Assembly: GCF_008329905.1 (NCBI RefSeq)
Contig: NZ_CP032155.1
Location: forward strand, 310,001-374,000
DNA length: 64,000 nt
Direction of reading: 5' to 3'
DNA from: Mycobacterium sp. ELW1
Lineage (GTDB): Bacteria > Actinomycetota > Actinomycetes > Mycobacteriales > Mycobacteriaceae
Under the pieces are notes generated by a model. It did no database searches and had not been told where the DNA came from. It was given only the letters and a program-made list of their open reading frames with translations. The translations under genes were made by a program, and so were the position numbers. Shown here one piece after another: positions 53,910-63,187 of this stretch (position 1 is its first letter; the number at the start of each line of letters is the position of its first letter).

Positions 53910-55121
53910 GTGAGCGGTGAACTCGACTCACTGGATCTGGTTGATGGTAAGCGACTTTCGATCGTCGCGACCGCAGACGGGTTGACCGCCGAACCGCAGA
54001 CCCGCGACTCCAATGGATCCTGGTTGCGCGCCCGGCCCGGCGATGGTGTCGCCGAGGCGCTGCTGGCGCTGTTGGCGGCTGCGCCGGAGGTGTCCGAGAT
54101 CGGATCGTTCACCGTGCACGCCTGGTCGGCGCGGGTCGCGGCGGGCGAGCGGGCGATCACCGTGGATCAGACCAACGAATCGGTGATCGTGGGTGATGCG
54201 GCGGTGGTGAAGTGGGCCGCGCATCTCCAGGCCGGACCGCATCCGGCGCCACGCCGGATCGAGATATTGCGCGCCAATGGTTTTCGACACATGCCGTGCC
54301 CGTGGGGGCTGCTCACCTGGCGATCGGGGGACGGCACGGAGACGCTGGTGGCCGGGGCCGACGAGTATTTGCCCGGCGCCGTCGACGGGTGGACGTGGGC
54401 GGTGGACCTGATCGCGGCGGCGGCAGCCGGGCCCGACGCCCCGGTGGATGACCTGGTGTCGGCGGCCGCTGACGTCGGTACTGTGATCGCCGAACTGCAC
54501 GCCGCATTGGCGGTCACCGCGACCATCGCTTCGTCCGCCGACGCCGAGCGGTGGCGGGCGGCGGCAGCAGTGACCCTGGATGAGGCTCGGGCGCACAGTG
54601 ATCCGGCTGTCCGCGATCTTCTCGACAGCCGGGTGGTCAGCGACATATTCGACAGCCTCGGCGCGATGGCCGGGACTCCGGTGATCGAGGGCCATGGTGA
54701 TCTGCACGTCGGCCAGGTGCTGCGACATCCCGGCGGGTACGCGGTCATCGATTTCGACGGGAACCCGGTACTGCCGCCCGCCGAGCGGGTTCTGCCGATC
54801 CCGGCTGTCCTCGACGTCGCCGGGTTGGCACAGTCGCTGACCCACGCGGCGATCGTCGCCCGCCGTCACCACCGCGTCGACGAGCTGGCGTTGGCCAGGG
54901 TCGACCTGCTGGCTCGCGATCAGTTCACCCGCAGCTACGCCACACACTTGGCCGCACTGGGGCACGGCGAGTTGTACGATCCGGCCGGTCTGCGAGCATT
55001 CCGCTTGCAGCAGGTGCTGCGGGAAGTCGTCTACGCGGCAAGGCATTTGCCGCGCTGGATGTACGTTCCGGAGGCGGCACTGCCCATGTTGCTCGACGAA
55101 GGAATCACCGGTGGACCCTGA
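53910..55121 (+). CDS. Maltokinase/aminoglycoside-phosphotransferase-like sugar kinase, probably glucosamine kinase
   Basis: 403 residues from GTG at 53910. An N-terminal cap of about 100 residues precedes the kinase fold, as in maltokinases. The ATP-site lysine lies in AVVKWAAHLQ; the catalytic loop is IEGHGDLHVGQVLRH, with the metal-binding YAVIDFDGNPVLP. Actinobacterial glucosamine kinases (GlcNK) share this layout, and the neighbouring SIS protein supports an amino-sugar substrate. Maltose or another sugar is not excluded. Confidence 0.75.
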   Translation: MSGELDSLDLVDGKRLSIVATADGLTAEPQTRDSNGSWLRARPGDGVAEALLALLAAAPEVSEIGSFTVHAWSARVAAGERAITVDQTNESVIVGDAAVVKWAAHLQAGPHPAPRRIEILRANGFRHMPCPWGLLTWRSGDGTETLVAGADEYLPGAVDGWTWAVDLIAAAAAGPDAPVDDLVSAAADVGTVIAELHAALAVTATIASSADAERWRAAAAVTLDEARAHSDPAVRDLLDSRVVSDIFDSLGAMAGTPVIEGHGDLHVGQVLRHPGGYAVIDFDGNPVLPPAERVLPIPAVLDVAGLAQSLTHAAIVARRHHRVDELALARVDLLARDQFTRSYATHLAALGHGELYDPAGLRAFRLQQVLREVVYAARHLPRWMYVPEAALPMLLDEGITGGP

Positions 55122-56082
55122 CGGCTTTGCCGCGGACCTGGCCCGCAAGCCCGAGACGCTGTCTCGGCTCGCCGAGCGGCTCGCCGCCGACAATCCTTGG
55201 GCGCCGGTGCTTCCGGCCACCGTCGAGCGGGTGGTGTTCGTCGGGATGGGGTCCTCCGCCTACGCCGCGGGCGTCGTGGCCGCGCGGATGCGCGCGCGAG
55301 GGTTGCTCGCGGTATCGGAGTTGGCGTCCACCCGTCTGCTGCCGGGCTGGGGACCGGGCACCCTGGTGGTGGCGACCTCGGCGACGGGGGGTTCGGCGGA
55401 AACACTGGATGCGCTGCGCCGGCTGCCCGCCGGGGTGACGACGGTGGCGCTAACCAACACCGCAGGATCGACAATCACCGAATCCTGCTCCGCCGTCGTT
55501 GAGTTGGCGGCCGAGCCCGAGCGCGGCGGGGTGGCCTGCCGGAGCTATCAGCACACGCTGGCGCTGCTGATGGCGCTCGAGTCGCACCTGGCCGGGCAGG
55601 ACACCGCGGGTCTGGTCGCCGCCATCGCACAGACAGCGCAGGCGAGCGCACACCTGCTCGACACCGAGGCGGCCTGGCGTCCCGAGGTGGCCGACGCGCT
55701 GCTCGGGCCGACGGGCACTCACCTGGTCGCGCCGGCGCACCGGTTCTGCTCGGCGCAGCAGGGTGCGCTGATGCTGCGCGAGGGGCCGCGCCGTCCTGCC
55801 GTCGGATGCGAGACCGGCGACTGGAGCCACGTCGACGTCTACCTCACCAAGACCACCGACTACCGGATGCTGGTGTTCGCCGGCTCGGAGTGGGAGGAGC
55901 AGATGGCGGAGTGGACGACGTTGCGCGGCACCACCGTTGTCGCGGTGGGCGGCACCGTGCCGGGGGCCCGGCTGGAGGTCCGGTACCCCGGCGAGGAGGA
56001 CGACGATGTGCGACTGCTGACCGAGGTTCTGGTGCCGGAACTGGTCGCGGCCCGCGCCTGGCAGGAGACGGCGAAGGGCTAA
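55111..56082 (+). CDS. SIS-domain sugar-phosphate isomerase/deaminase-like protein
   Basis: 323 residues from GTG at 55111, overlapping the kinase gene by 11 bases. Two SIS subdomains are visible: VVFVGMGSSAYAAGVVAARM with VVATSATGGSAETLDALRRL, then GTHLVAPAHRFCSAQQGALM with REGPRRPAVGCETGDWSHVD. This is the isomerase half of GlmS-like or AgaS/FrlB-like proteins without a glutaminase domain. It would act on the phosphorylated amino sugar made by the kinase, for example glucosamine 6-phosphate. Confidence 0.82.
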   Translation: MDPDGFAADLARKPETLSRLAERLAADNPWAPVLPATVERVVFVGMGSSAYAAGVVAARMRARGLLAVSELASTRLLPGWGPGTLVVATSATGGSAETLDALRRLPAGVTTVALTNTAGSTITESCSAVVELAAEPERGGVACRSYQHTLALLMALESHLAGQDTAGLVAAIAQTAQASAHLLDTEAAWRPEVADALLGPTGTHLVAPAHRFCSAQQGALMLREGPRRPAVGCETGDWSHVDVYLTKTTDYRMLVFAGSEWEEQMAEWTTLRGTTVVAVGGTVPGARLEVRYPGEEDDDVRLLTEVLVPELVAARAWQETAKG

Positions 56083-56083
56083 G

Positions 56084-57550
56084 CTAGGCCTGCAGCCGGG
56101 CGATCACCTGATCCCGTACTGCGGATCGGCGGGCTTTGCCTGCGTCGTCCCGCAGCGGGGTGTCCACGAACTCCACCGCGCGGGGCACCTTGTAGTCAGC
56201 CAGCCGCTGCGCCACGAACTTCTTGACATCGTCTTCGGTCAGCACCTCACCGTCGGTGTGCACCAACGCATATGGCACCTGACCGAGGTCCTCGTGCGGC
56301 ACCCCGACGGCCAGGCAGGACAGCACTGCGGGGTGCTCGGACAGGGCGCTCTCGATTTCGGCGGGATACACATTGCGGCCGCCGACGGTGAACATGTCGA
56401 CCCGGCGGTCGGCCAGGTACAGATAGCCCTCGGCGTCAAACCAGCCGAGATCCCCGAGCGAGTCCCAGCCGTCGCGGGACTTGGCGGTGCTGCCGATGTA
56501 GCGGTAGGTGGGGCGCGAACCCGGGTTGGGGCGCATGTAGATCTCCCCGAGCACCCCCGGCGGGCATTCGGCGCCGTCATCGTCGAGCACCTTCATCTCA
56601 CCGGCCACCACCCGCCCGACCGATCCCCGGTGGGTCAGCCATTCCGAGCCGCTGATGAACGTCAGTGCCTGAAGTTCGGTGCCGCCGTAGAGTTCCCACA
56701 CGGCATCCGGGCCGAGCAGGTCGATCCACGCCTGCTTGACGTTCGGCGGGCACACCGCGGCGACATGCCACAGCCGGCGCAGCGACGACAGGTCGTAGGC
56801 GTCCGGGTTGGCATGGTAGACCGGCAGCAGTCGCTGCATGATCGTCGGCACGGTGGTCAGGTAGTTCACCTTGTAGTCGGTGAGGACCCGCAGAAAGCGC
56901 TCCGGGTCGAACCTGGGTAGCAGCACCAGGTGCTGCCCGGTCGCCAATGCGATGGTGGCCGAGGTGAATCCGGTGTTGTGGCTCAGCGGCACGGGCACCA
57001 GCTGGGTGTCGGTCGGTTCGTTGCCCATCCCCATCGCCACCAGGTCGGCCGGATACCGGCTGTCCCCGCCGGCCTCGATCAGTTTCGGCCGTCCGGTGCT
57101 GCCACCGGAGGCGATCGACTTCCACGCCGGTGAAACTGCTTCGGGCAGTGGACTATCCGAAAGATCCGGACTGCCGGTGAAGTCGGCGGCCACCGACGGC
57201 ACCACCCCGCGCGGGTCGGCGCGGCCGACCAGCAGGGCGCGCGGCTTCAAGTCCAGCAGGCCTTCGAATTCGGCGTCCGGCATCCGTGGCGACAGCGGTT
57301 GCGGTATGGCGCCGAGCTTCCACACCGCCACCGTGGCCTGCACCCACTCGATGGAGTTGGCCACCGCGATCGTCACGTAATCGCCTTGGCTGACCCCGAG
57401 TTCGGCATAGGCGCGGGCCAGCCGGTTCGACGCCGACTCCAGCTGAGCGCGGGTGATGGTGCGGCCCTCGCACGACACGGCGGGGCGATCGGGCGCCTCG
57501 GCGGCCAGCTGGCTCAGCCGGGCCCCGAGCGCCGGGATCTCGTCACTCAT
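56084..57550 (-). CDS. Acyl-CoA/carboxylate-CoA ligase (ANL superfamily)
   Basis: 488 residues from ATG at 57550 (SDEIPALGARLSQLA); GTG at 57556 is possible. The P-loop is the less common SIASGGSTGRPKLIEAGG, the adenylation motif VWELYGGTELQAL, then SLGDLGWFDAEGYLYLADRR and the late lysine region RDDAGKARRSAVRD. The variant P-loop and length resemble bile-acid/steroid-type CoA ligases. It overlaps the Php stop by 8 bases and faces the SIS gene, with one base between the stops. Confidence 0.84.
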   Translation of the reverse strand: MSDEIPALGARLSQLAAEAPDRPAVSCEGRTITRAQLESASNRLARAYAELGVSQGDYVTIAVANSIEWVQATVAVWKLGAIPQPLSPRMPDAEFEGLLDLKPRALLVGRADPRGVVPSVAADFTGSPDLSDSPLPEAVSPAWKSIASGGSTGRPKLIEAGGDSRYPADLVAMGMGNEPTDTQLVPVPLSHNTGFTSATIALATGQHLVLLPRFDPERFLRVLTDYKVNYLTTVPTIMQRLLPVYHANPDAYDLSSLRRLWHVAAVCPPNVKQAWIDLLGPDAVWELYGGTELQALTFISGSEWLTHRGSVGRVVAGEMKVLDDDGAECPPGVLGEIYMRPNPGSRPTYRYIGSTAKSRDGWDSLGDLGWFDAEGYLYLADRRVDMFTVGGRNVYPAEIESALSEHPAVLSCLAVGVPHEDLGQVPYALVHTDGEVLTEDDVKKFVAQRLADYKVPRAVEFVDTPLRDDAGKARRSAVRDQVIARLQA

Positions 57551-58532
57551 AGGCACCGTGCTCGGCGAAGATGTTGCGGGGGTTGTCCACCAGCATGGTG
57601 GTGATCTGCTCGTCGGTCACTCCGCGCTGGCGCAGCGCGGGAAGGACATCGTTGTGGATGTGCCGGAAATGCCAGTTGGGCATGGCCACCGGGACGACTT
57701 CCTCCGGCAGCCAGTCGATGTAGCAGGACGCGTCGTGGGACAGCACCATCTTGTCGGCGTGCCCGCGTTCGCACATCCGCACCACGGTGTCGACCCGGTC
57801 GTCGAAGCTGAGGAAGCCGTCCAGGCCGAAGCGGTCCATGCCGATATAGGAGCCGGCGGCGATCAGCTCCTCCAGGTAGCCCAGGTCGGTGGTGTCGCCG
57901 CTGTGCCCGATGATCACCCGGCGCAGGTCGACCCCCTCCTCGGCGAAGATCCGTTGCTGCTCGAGACCGCGCCGGCTCAGCGCGTGGGTGTGGGTGGTGA
58001 TCGGCACCCCGGTCTGTTTGTGGGCCTGGGCCACCGCGCGCAGCACTCGTTCGACGCCCGGGGTGACGCCAGGTTCGTCGGTGGCGCACTTGAGGATTCC
58101 CGCTTTGACGCCGGTGTCGGCGATGCCCTCGGTGATGTCCCGGACGAACAGATCGGTCATGATCTCCGGGCCGTCCAGCAGGGTTCCCGGGCCGGTGAAG
58201 TGGAAGTACATCGGGACGTCGTTGTAGGTGTAGATCCCGGTGGCCACCACGATCTGGAGGTCGGTCTGCGCGGCCACCCGCTGGATGCGCGGAATGTAGC
58301 GGCCCAGCCCGATGACCGTCGGGTCGACGATGGTGTCCACCCCGAGTGCCTTCAGCTCGTTGAGCTTGGCGACCGCGTCGGCCTCGCGGGCCTCGCCGTC
58401 ACCCCAGCCCTCGGGATAGTTGGCCATGATCTCCTGCGACAGGATGAAAACGTGTTCGTGCATGAACACCACACCCAGGTCGCTGGTCGCGACCGGGCCT
58501 CGCACGGTCTCGACCTGTGACGGCTCTGTCAT
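57543..58532 (-). CDS. php: Phosphotriesterase-like lactonase (Php)
   Basis: 329 residues from ATG at 58532; GTG at 58541 would leave one base to the aftD stop. The binuclear metal site is complete: FMHEHVFIL (H-x-H), VKAGILKCATDE (bridging Lys), THTHALS, IIGHSGDTTD and LSHDASCYIDW. The family hydrolyses lactones, with promiscuous organophosphate activity. It corresponds to Rv0230c, but here it follows aftD directly; the genes I recall between them in M. tuberculosis (Rv0231-Rv0235c) are absent. Confidence 0.9.
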   Translation of the reverse strand: MTEPSQVETVRGPVATSDLGVVFMHEHVFILSQEIMANYPEGWGDGEAREADAVAKLNELKALGVDTIVDPTVIGLGRYIPRIQRVAAQTDLQIVVATGIYTYNDVPMYFHFTGPGTLLDGPEIMTDLFVRDITEGIADTGVKAGILKCATDEPGVTPGVERVLRAVAQAHKQTGVPITTHTHALSRRGLEQQRIFAEEGVDLRRVIIGHSGDTTDLGYLEELIAAGSYIGMDRFGLDGFLSFDDRVDTVVRMCERGHADKMVLSHDASCYIDWLPEEVVPVAMPNWHFRHIHNDVLPALRQRGVTDEQITTMLVDNPRNIFAEHGAYE

Positions 58533-58542
58533 GGGTGACACC

Positions 58543-61500
58543 CTAACGGGAAATGCTTGTGTCCTCGGTGGTTTCGCTGTCAGTTCGCTTTCGCCGGGCA
58601 GCGAAGCGAACCGGGGACAGTGTCGATGCGGCCAGCGCGCCGACCGCGATCAGGGCGAGCAGCTGGACCCAGGGGGAGTGGCCGATGTAGCCGTCGACCG
58701 AGCGCCACGGATAGCGCGACAGCAGCGCGCCCGCTGCGATCAGCCCGCAGGCACTGGCCGCCAGCGTCAGCCGGTCGCGGAGCCGGGGCCGCCGGCGCAG
58801 CAGGTATCTGAGCAGCATCGCGGTCCCGAACACCACCAGGCCGCCGACGCCCGCGATCAGTCCTCCCGCGGCCAGCACCCCGGCACCGGCCAGCAGGGGA
58901 ACAGCCCAGGGCCGGGCCGGCTCGTACGCTGCAGGCGGCCGGCGCGGTGGCACCAGCGTCAGCAACAGCAACAACGGCAGCAGGGACAGGCCGACGGCGA
59001 GGCCGATCCGGTAGATCCGGTTCGACGGGAAGCTGACCGTGACGGTGCCCTGTTCACCGGCGGGCACCACCCAGCCTTGTTGCCAGCCGTTGACGATGAC
59101 CGGCGTGAGTGTGACCCCGTCGGGCAGTCGGGCCACCCAGCCGGGATTAACGCTCTCCGGGACCACCAGCACGCGTGCGGTGGGGGCCCGGCTGACGTTG
59201 AATTCCCGACGGTCGGCACCCCAGCCGGTGATGTCGGCGGGAGTCGTTGGTGCGGTGGTGATTTGGCCCGCCAGCGGGCCGGACAGCTGGGCTCCGTCCA
59301 CGACGAAGGCCGAGCCGGGGCTGATCAGCAGCTCCTGTTGGCCGGCGGGCAGAGCGATCGGCGCCGGGTCGCACGCGCGGGCCGGGACCGGTTCACCGTC
59401 CAGCAGAGCACCGACGGTGGTGGTCACCGAGGTCTGCACGAACCGGCCGGACACCGCGACGATCGGTCCCTGGCCGCAGGGTATCTCGATGGTGCGTTTG
59501 CGGTTGGTGGCCGCGTCGGCTGCGGCGACGGGCTTACCGTCGGGGCCCAGCACACCTACCTCGGCCAGGCCGGGAGGCTTGAGCTGATCGAAACCCAGTG
59601 CGGTGCGGTCGATCACGTCATTCCAGTTCAGCAAGCTGATCCGGATGGTGTCGGTCAGTCGCGGACGCAGCGTCACCGTTTGCGCACCGGCATCCGGCGC
59701 GGCGTCCATCCGGCGGACCTGCGGGCCGTCACCGAGGTCGACGGCCACCATCGTGGGATGGGTGGGCAGCGCCGATGAGCTCGGGGTCAACACCAGCCCG
59801 GTGACCTCGGTCGGCTTCGGCAGAGTGACCGTCAGGGTGGGGGCGCTGCGATGCTGCACTACGTTCTGCGGTGCCGTCCACGAGGTGCGCGGGTCGCCAT
59901 CGGTTGCGGCATAGGCGGATCCGTCGACGTCGATCAGATCGGCGTCGGCGCGCGAGCGGACGGTGCCCGGCTGGGCGATGAGGTCGGCCAGGTGCGGCCC
60001 CTGGCGGGCACGTACCCAGATCGTCGGGGTGACGTCGATCGGTTTGGGCACGGTCAGCGTGCGGCTCAAGGTGACCGGCTCCTCGGGGGCCTGCGACATC
60101 GACGCCGCGCAGTGCACCCCGTCAGGGGAATCCGCGCAGCCCTGGCGCCCGAGTAGTTCGGAGCCCAGATCCCAGGCGGCGATCGCGGACCCGCCGGGCG
60201 GGCCGGGCACGACGACGCTGTGCCTGATGTCAACGGGATGGGCGAATCCGGAGGCGTCGAACTGGGTCACCGACAGATCGGTGATGCCGAACTGCACGCC
60301 CGACGAGCCGTCGTCGGTGCCGATCGCGGTGATCCGGACCCACGGCGACTCGCCGTACGGCAACGCCACCGTGAGCGGTTTGCCCGGCTCGTCGAAGCGC
60401 ACTGTGGTGGTTCCGTTCTCGGTGGACACCTGCAGTCGGCGAACCTGGGCCCCGACGGCGGTGGCGCTCGGGGTGACCGTCAGCGTCGCATTGGTGACCG
60501 GATGGTCGAAGTCGACCTGCAGCCACTGTCCGACCGCGGCCTGCAACGAGTTCGACACCCAGGCGGTGGCCGAGTCCCCGTCGATGGCGGCGGCGGGTCC
60601 GCTGGCCGGCGCGACGTTGGGCAGCGCGGTGGCGTCCGACGACGAACTCGACGCCGACAGCCGCCCTCCGGTCCAGGCGCCGTGGACGGGCCGGGCCCCG
60701 GGAACCGGGTAGTCGGGCACCCGGTTGAAGGTGTTGCGCTGGTCGCCCTCGGCCCGGGCCGCCGACGAGTGGTCGTCGACCCGGCCGTAATCGGTTTCCC
60801 GGTCGACGGGGGTGTCGGTCACGGTCACCACCGGCACCGGAAGCCCGGCGCGCTGGGCATCCGAGGTCAGCAGCATCGGGCCGAGCGGGGGCAGTCCGAG
60901 CAGCCTGCGGCGTTCGTCGATGCGCAGCAGCACTTCGGGGCCGCCGTCTATCCGTGCCATCCGGCTGGCATCGGTCAAGTACGGTGACGCCGGATTACCC
61001 TGGGCGCCAACGTGATAGATCTCCACCGCGGGATAGCGTGGCCGCAGCCCGCTGTCGCTGATGAAACCTTCCAGGGTGCCCGGTCCGACGGGCTCACCGA
61101 ACTGCGCCACCTTCTGCAGACCCGGCGACCCGTCGATGGCGCGGTGCACCAGCAGCGGGCGGGCCGAGCGCGACTTGTCGGGGTCCAGGTCGTTGCGGAC
61201 CACCACGTAGGAGATGCCCTGCCGGGCCAGGGTGTCGGCGAGCCCCGCAGACGGCCGCCCCGCGGCGAACAGCCGCTGCACCGAATCCAGCGCACGAATC
61301 GTCTGCGGCGGGGTCAGCGGGATGGAATCGCGTACCCCCCAAGGGCTTTCGCCGAGAACCTGCAGCGGTTCATCGTGGCTGTTACCCCATACCTGGGTGG
61401 CGAACGGCGCACCGGGAACCACCAGAACCCGGCCCGGCGTGGGCTGACCGGTGTTGTTCTTGGTCAGCCAGTCCGCCGCCCGGTGCCAGTAATCCGGGAT

Positions 61501-62826
61501 CGCGCTGAATGCACCGGGGGGAGTGAGCCGGCCGGTCCATGCCATCGACGTGGCGACCATCAGCGCGGCCATCACGACGATGCCGACCGCCACCCGCTTG
61601 TCGTTCTCTGGATGCGCGAACGCCCGTACCCATACCGGCCGGGGCGCGCTGCCGGGCAGGGGGATTCGGCCGAGCAGGTGTGCCAGCCCCAGGACCAGCG
61701 GGAGACGGATCACCGGCTCCAGCTTGTGGACGTTGCGCAGCGGGGCGCCCGCCGCGTCGAGGAAGGCTTGCACGTGCTGGGCCACCGGCGAGCCGAGTCC
61801 ACCGGAGTAGCCCAGGCCCAGCAGCACCACCCCGGTGAGCAGCATGATGATCAGCCGGCCGCGGGCCGGCATCGAACGTAAGGCCAGCCCCGCCATCCCG
61901 CCCGCCGCGACGAGCGTGGTGGCCAGCACCATGGCCGGTTGGGTCACCAGCTCGGCCGCCGCGGTGGCGTTCGGCGAGACAAACGGCGTCCAGCTGTCGG
62001 TGCCGCGCAGCATCTCGGTCAGCGACGCCCACTGCGTGGTGACCCCGGAGGACTCGATGAAGTCCAGGAACGGCGGACTGATCCGGCCCAGCAGCAGCAG
62101 CGCGACCACCCACCAGGTCACTGCGAGCGCCGAGGCCAGCGCCCACCACGCGCTGAACCTCAGCCACACCCGGTTGGGCCGGTGACACAGCCACCAGATG
62201 ATCGCAGGCAGGCAGCCGGTGAGCGTTGCGACCGCGTTGACCGCGCCCATCAACGCCAGTGCGAGGCCGGCCCGCCCGGCCAGCACCCGCAACGATCTGC
62301 TTCTCCCCGACGCCGGTCCGGTGGCTCCGTCACTGCCGCGCAGCGCAAGGATCACCGGCAGCAGCACCCACGGCGCCAGCATCATCGGCAGCGTCTCCGA
62401 CGAGATCGACCCGAGCGTCGTCAGCACCCGCGGGGACAGCGCGAACGCCAGAGCGCCGATGATGCGCGACGAGCGGGTCCCGATGCCCAGAGCCTCGGCC
62501 ACCCGCAACAGGCCCCAGAATCCGGCGGTCAGCAGCAACGCCCACCAGAGCCGCTGAGTGACCCAGCCGGGCAACCCGAGGGTGTCGCCGAGCAGGAAGA
62601 ACGCCCCGTGCGGGAAGAGGTAGCCGTACGCCTGGTTCTGTGCCTGCCCGAACGGCAGGTCGCTGTTCCACAGATTGGCCGCGCGGCTGAGGAAACGCAG
62701 CGGATTGGCGGTCAGATCGAGCTTGGTGTCCGGCGAGATCAGTCCCGGCGACTGGGCGAAACACAACACCAGCGCGACAAGGAAGACACAGGAGAGCCAA
62801 CGCCGCGATAGCGGCGGGGTCGTAAT
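58543..62826 (-). CDS. aftD: Alpha-(1->3)-arabinofuranosyltransferase AftD, with probable ATT start
   Basis: 1427 residues if started at the ATT codon 62826-62824. GGAGG lies 5 bases upstream of that codon, and no ATG, GTG or TTG exists in frame between the upstream stop (62902) and GTG 62769. The 19 extra residues (TTPPLSRRWLSCVFLVALVL follows the initiator) restore the first transmembrane helix ahead of AQSPG and SPDTKLDLTANPL, as I recall in Rv0236c. The N-terminal half is a polytopic GT-C membrane domain with the catalytic-loop Asp in SPDTKLDL; the C-terminal half is periplasmic with carbohydrate-binding-like modules and ends in more helices. It branches arabinan of arabinogalactan and lipoarabinomannan. 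Confidence 0.88.
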   Translation of the reverse strand: MTTPPLSRRWLSCVFLVALVLCFAQSPGLISPDTKLDLTANPLRFLSRAANLWNSDLPFGQAQNQAYGYLFPHGAFFLLGDTLGLPGWVTQRLWWALLLTAGFWGLLRVAEALGIGTRSSRIIGALAFALSPRVLTTLGSISSETLPMMLAPWVLLPVILALRGSDGATGPASGRSRSLRVLAGRAGLALALMGAVNAVATLTGCLPAIIWWLCHRPNRVWLRFSAWWALASALAVTWWVVALLLLGRISPPFLDFIESSGVTTQWASLTEMLRGTDSWTPFVSPNATAAAELVTQPAMVLATTLVAAGGMAGLALRSMPARGRLIIMLLTGVVLLGLGYSGGLGSPVAQHVQAFLDAAGAPLRNVHKLEPVIRLPLVLGLAHLLGRIPLPGSAPRPVWVRAFAHPENDKRVAVGIVVMAALMVATSMAWTGRLTPPGAFSAIPDYWHRAADWLTKNNTGQPTPGRVLVVPGAPFATQVWGNSHDEPLQVLGESPWGVRDSIPLTPPQTIRALDSVQRLFAAGRPSAGLADTLARQGISYVVVRNDLDPDKSRSARPLLVHRAIDGSPGLQKVAQFGEPVGPGTLEGFISDSGLRPRYPAVEIYHVGAQGNPASPYLTDASRMARIDGGPEVLLRIDERRRLLGLPPLGPMLLTSDAQRAGLPVPVVTVTDTPVDRETDYGRVDDHSSAARAEGDQRNTFNRVPDYPVPGARPVHGAWTGGRLSASSSSSDATALPNVAPASGPAAAIDGDSATAWVSNSLQAAVGQWLQVDFDHPVTNATLTVTPSATAVGAQVRRLQVSTENGTTTVRFDEPGKPLTVALPYGESPWVRITAIGTDDGSSGVQFGITDLSVTQFDASGFAHPVDIRHSVVVPGPPGGSAIAAWDLGSELLGRQGCADSPDGVHCAASMSQAPEEPVTLSRTLTVPKPIDVTPTIWVRARQGPHLADLIAQPGTVRSRADADLIDVDGSAYAATDGDPRTSWTAPQNVVQHRSAPTLTVTLPKPTEVTGLVLTPSSSALPTHPTMVAVDLGDGPQVRRMDAAPDAGAQTVTLRPRLTDTIRISLLNWNDVIDRTALGFDQLKPPGLAEVGVLGPDGKPVAAADAATNRKRTIEIPCGQGPIVAVSGRFVQTSVTTTVGALLDGEPVPARACDPAPIALPAGQQELLISPGSAFVVDGAQLSGPLAGQITTAPTTPADITGWGADRREFNVSRAPTARVLVVPESVNPGWVARLPDGVTLTPVIVNGWQQGWVVPAGEQGTVTVSFPSNRIYRIGLAVGLSLLPLLLLLTLVPPRRPPAAYEPARPWAVPLLAGAGVLAAGGLIAGVGGLVVFGTAMLLRYLLRRRPRLRDRLTLAASACGLIAAGALLSRYPWRSVDGYIGHSPWVQLLALIAVGALAASTLSPVRFAARRKRTDSETTEDTSISR

Positions 62827-62872
62827 GGGCGCCTCCGTGACCGCGGGGGAGGCGGCGGCGAGCGTGCTCAGG

Positions 62873-63046
62873 CTAGCCGCGGTTGCCGTACTCGACGCGG
62901 TTCAGCACCGACGACGCCGGGTCGCCGGGCGACAGCGGCGGTTTGGTGTCCTGCTGGATCATCAGCGTCACGCCGAAGATCGCGGCGGCTCCGAGCAGCA
63001 GACCGACCACGATGCTGGCGGCGGCAGGAACCACGAACCGGGTCAT
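62873..63046 (-). CDS. Small DUF2613 secreted/membrane protein (Rv0236A-like)
   Basis: 57 residues, too short for most gene finders but matching Rv0236A in length and place. It starts MTRFVVPAAASIVVGLLLGA with one transmembrane or signal helix, followed by a short exported tail (QDTKPPLSPGDPASSVLNRV). GAGGAG lies 8 bases before the ATG. It ends 46 bases upstream of the aftD start and is likely co-transcribed with it; function unknown. Confidence 0.85.
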   Translation of the reverse strand: MTRFVVPAAASIVVGLLLGAAAIFGVTLMIQQDTKPPLSPGDPASSVLNRVEYGNRG

Positions 63047-63187
63047 GGTCGCTTCTCCTCGCGGGTGCTGGGACGGTGCAGATCATCGGGTGAAGACCCG
63101 CAATGTCACGGGTGAATACCCGCTGGCAAACCTAGCACGCGGCCAACCTTGGTTGGCCCTCGGCGAGGGCCGTGACAGCATGTGCGG

